A stretch of DNA of 7,229 bases. It comes from an uncultured Clostridia bacterium (GTDB lineage: Bacteria > Bacillota > Clostridia > TANB77 > CAG-508). The first letter of the stretch is position 1, and the number at the start of each line of letters is the position of its first letter. The notes beneath the pieces were generated by a model, which searched no databases, was not told the DNA's origin, and worked only from the letters and a program-made list of their open reading frames with translations. A program made the position numbers and the translations under genes. Positions 6,056 through 7,229 of the stretch are shown here, in pieces. The stretch covers positions 1 through 7,229 of the forward strand of contig CAKPLV010000043.1 in assembly GCA_934167735.1 (NCBI GenBank), in the 5' to 3' direction.

Positions 6056-6574
6056 GTGAATAATGTAATTAATAAAGATTTAACATTTAAATTTAATGCG
6101 CATTTAACGAGTAAAACAATGATTATACCCATAATATTAATTATTATTGCCATGTTTGAAGGAAAATTTTTCTATTTATGGATCATAGGATTGTTTATTA
6201 TAGTATTAATATATAATAAGTTATCAGTTTATAGTATATCTTTTGATAATGAAAATATTATAATAAAAAATAGTTTTAAAAAACATATGCTATGTTATAA
6301 AAACGGATTACACATTAAGATTACTAAGGGTAGAAATTTCGCCTATGGTATGGGAGGAGAAGGACGATTATATAAACAATTATTTAAAGAAAGTGATGCT
6401 AAATATTATCTAGTTATTGATTATTACGGTGAGCAATTTGTTTTAGATTGTTCTGTAGATGATTCTAAAGTGCAAGATATTATAATATTTATTGAGAATT
6501 TTTCATTTGAAAAAAATTTGGAATATGAACAAAAGCAAAAAAGAAAGAATTATATACGCTTTTCAAATTATTGA
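6056..6574 (+). CDS. two-helix membrane protein with soluble C-terminal domain, 172 aa
   Basis: The function is unknown. After about 20 polar residues come two transmembrane helices close together (MIIPIILIIIAMF and FFYLWIIGLFIIVLIY), then a soluble, probably cytoplasmic domain of about 110 residues. Its strand-like alternation (YSISFDNENIIIKNSF, KYYLVIDYYGEQFVLDC) resembles bacterial PH-like domains, with a helical, basic C-terminus (EQKQKRKN). The start is uncertain. GTG 6056 has AGAGG (6044-6048) seven nt upstream and is preferred; ATG 6032 and TTG 5993 in the same frame lack a binding site. The strong AGGAG at 5998 serves the overlapping 11-codon ORF instead. It follows the ORF6N gene on the same strand, but no functional link is visible. 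Confidence 0.75.
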   Translation: MNNVINKDLTFKFNAHLTSKTMIIPIILIIIAMFEGKFFYLWIIGLFIIVLIYNKLSVYSISFDNENIIIKNSFKKHMLCYKNGLHIKITKGRNFAYGMGGEGRLYKQLFKESDAKYYLVIDYYGEQFVLDCSVDDSKVQDIIIFIENFSFEKNLEYEQKQKRKNYIRFSNY

Positions 6575-6972
6575 AAATAAAAAATGTTTGCATTATGGTA
6601 AAAAGAGGTTTGTTAAAGATTTTTATCATTAACAAGTAATATTTTTATTCAACTTTTGATAATTTAAATTTAGTATACAATGTATTAATTTTATATTAAA
6701 ATGTATATGCAGTTGGTGAACGGAAATATTTTTTTGTGCTAAATGTGGGAGTATATGCAGAAAAAATAGCTTATTTTTTCGCAAATAAGTACCGCTAAGG
6801 CACCAAACAAAATAAAGACTAAAAAGTCATACAAACATTGATAAAACAATGATGTATGGCTTTTTTCTATAATAGAAATACCTTAATATTTGGAATTAAG
6901 AATATTTAAAATGTTACTCGATTTCTAAATTGAAGTGGAGAATAAAAAAATTAGAAAGTTAGATAAGATTAC
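6575..6972. other. about 400 bp without an intact gene
   Basis: No credible complete gene is seen on either strand. It contains a 10-bp direct repeat GTATATGCAG (6703-6712 and 6751-6760), a small hairpin CTTATTT/AAATAAG (about 6770-6789), and a short reading frame near 6729-6797 that reads FFCAKCGSICRKN before a stop. That frame resembles a zinc-ribbon N-terminus but has no start codon. The strong terminator at 6821-6866 implies that something upstream is transcribed, either as a long 3' UTR of the 6056 gene or as a separate RNA. Confidence 0.5.
6821..6866. terminator. strong bidirectional intrinsic terminator
   Basis: AAAAAGTCATACA (6821-6833) and ACATTG (6835-6840) pair with CAATGATGTATGGC (6847-6860) and T6861-T6866 around a 6-nt loop, with one mismatch, one bulge and one G-U pair. 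An A-run on the left and a T-run on the right make it work on either strand. Confidence 0.85.
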
Positions 6973-7001
6973 TTGACTAAAGAACAAATGTTTGATATAA
7001 T
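6973..7001 (+). promoter_or_regulatory. near-consensus promoter of the dinD-like remnant
   Basis: A -35 box TTGACT (6973-6978) and a -10 box TATAAT (6996-7001) are separated by exactly 17 bp, the best promoter in the window. An AGGAG ribosome binding site (7017-7021) follows. No LexA-type operator of the kind expected for a damage-inducible gene is recognisable here. Confidence 0.8.
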
Positions 7002-7026
7002 GTCCAAAACAAAAATAGGAGTTGGT

Positions 7027-7229
7027 TTGAATGAGTTATTCAAAGAGCAATAAGAGCATGTAAAAATAGTGATATCAATCCTTTAGACCATTTTGTCGGC
7101 GCCGACAAAATGGTACAAATAGGTTCTGGAGCAGAAAGAATGCAAAAAAATTATAAATTAACTCGATATGCTTGCTATCTAATAGCACAAAATGGAGATC
7201 CAAGAAAAGAAGTTATTGCTCTTGCACAA
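7027..7229 (+). pseudogene. dinD: DinD / Bro-N family protein, 5'-deleted remnant, running off the right edge
   Basis: From 7035 to the window end the frame reads VIQRAIRACKNS, DHF, KMVQIGSGAERM and LTRYACYLIAQNGDPRKEVI, which is the Bro-N-like core of the DNA-damage-inducible protein D family. E. coli DinD has the related SRYACYLVVQNGDPAKPVI. This frame has an in-frame TGA at 7032-7034 just upstream and no ATG before the internal KM. The expected 35-45 N-terminal residues (the region around the LGYS motif) are absent. Translation signals remain: AGGAG (7017-7021) followed by TTG 7027 (MNELFKEQ, stop) or ATG 7031 (ten codons, stop), both out of frame with the conserved part. I infer a deletion joining the start region to the middle of the gene. 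DinD proteins are linked to the SOS response and phage defence-type loci, but the role is poorly known. The fragment also contains a 28-bp palindrome. Confidence 0.75.
7087..7114. repeat. 28-bp perfect palindrome inside the dinD-like frame
   Basis: The arm ACCATTTTGTCGGC (7087-7100) is followed without spacer by its exact reverse complement (7101-7114). The GC-rich centre, with GGCGCC at 7098-7103, stands out in this AT-rich DNA. In the dinD-like frame it encodes HFVGADKMV. Confidence 0.95.

Noticed and set aside
6802..6808. GCACCAAA as a copy of the tRNA-Leu 3' end (attachment repeat)
   Set aside because: Only about eight bases match the tRNA end; the preceding bases do not, so it is no evidence of an attachment site.
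1..7229. CRISPR array, IS-element ends or rRNA
   Set aside because: No regularly spaced repeats, no transposase motifs with flanking inverted repeats, and no rRNA-like sequence were seen.

Overview
The window is AT-rich (many 60-base lines hold only 20-25% G+C) and uses A/T-ending codons. It has textbook sigma-A style promoters and strong AGGAG-type ribosome binding sites. With the RecG end, a tRNA-Leu and the protein families present, this fits a low-GC Firmicute, most likely an uncultured clostridial (gut-type) genome. I cannot name a species.

Left part (1-2157), chromosome-like. The C-terminal 386 residues of the RecG helicase run in from the left edge. Next is a single gene with its own promoter and hairpin terminator (1274-1618). 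It encodes an unrecognised 114-aa protein and is visibly richer in G+C than its neighbours. A 62-aa two-helix membrane protein (1754-1942) follows, then tRNA-Leu(UAG) with an encoded CCA (2011-2094) and an intrinsic terminator.

Middle and right part (2192-7229), accessory or mobile-element-like. It starts directly after the tRNA and holds: an unknown 93-aa protein; a 600-aa large serine recombinase (catalytic Ser15, zinc ribbon, coiled coil); a GC-richer, dyad-rich 100-bp spacer that could be a recombination site; an unknown 109-aa protein; an ORF6N-domain DNA-binding protein with a C-terminal phospholipase-D-like module; a two-helix membrane protein with a short upstream leader ORF; about 400 bp of mostly non-coding DNA ending in a strong bidirectional terminator; and, at the right edge, a DinD/Bro-N family gene that has a good promoter but has lost its N-terminal coding part. 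The recombinase presumably moves or once moved this segment. Neither element end can be fixed from this window, because no copy of the tRNA 3' end or other direct repeat is visible.

The most unusual signals are near-perfect palindromes inside the reading frames of two phage-antirepressor-type genes. One is a 28-bp perfect palindrome in the DinD-like fragment (7087-7114). The other is a 23-bp palindrome in the ORF6N gene (5235-5257), with a degenerate second copy exactly 63 bp upstream. They could be intragenic operators or RNA hairpins, recombination targets, or traces of small palindromic elements; the sequence alone does not decide.
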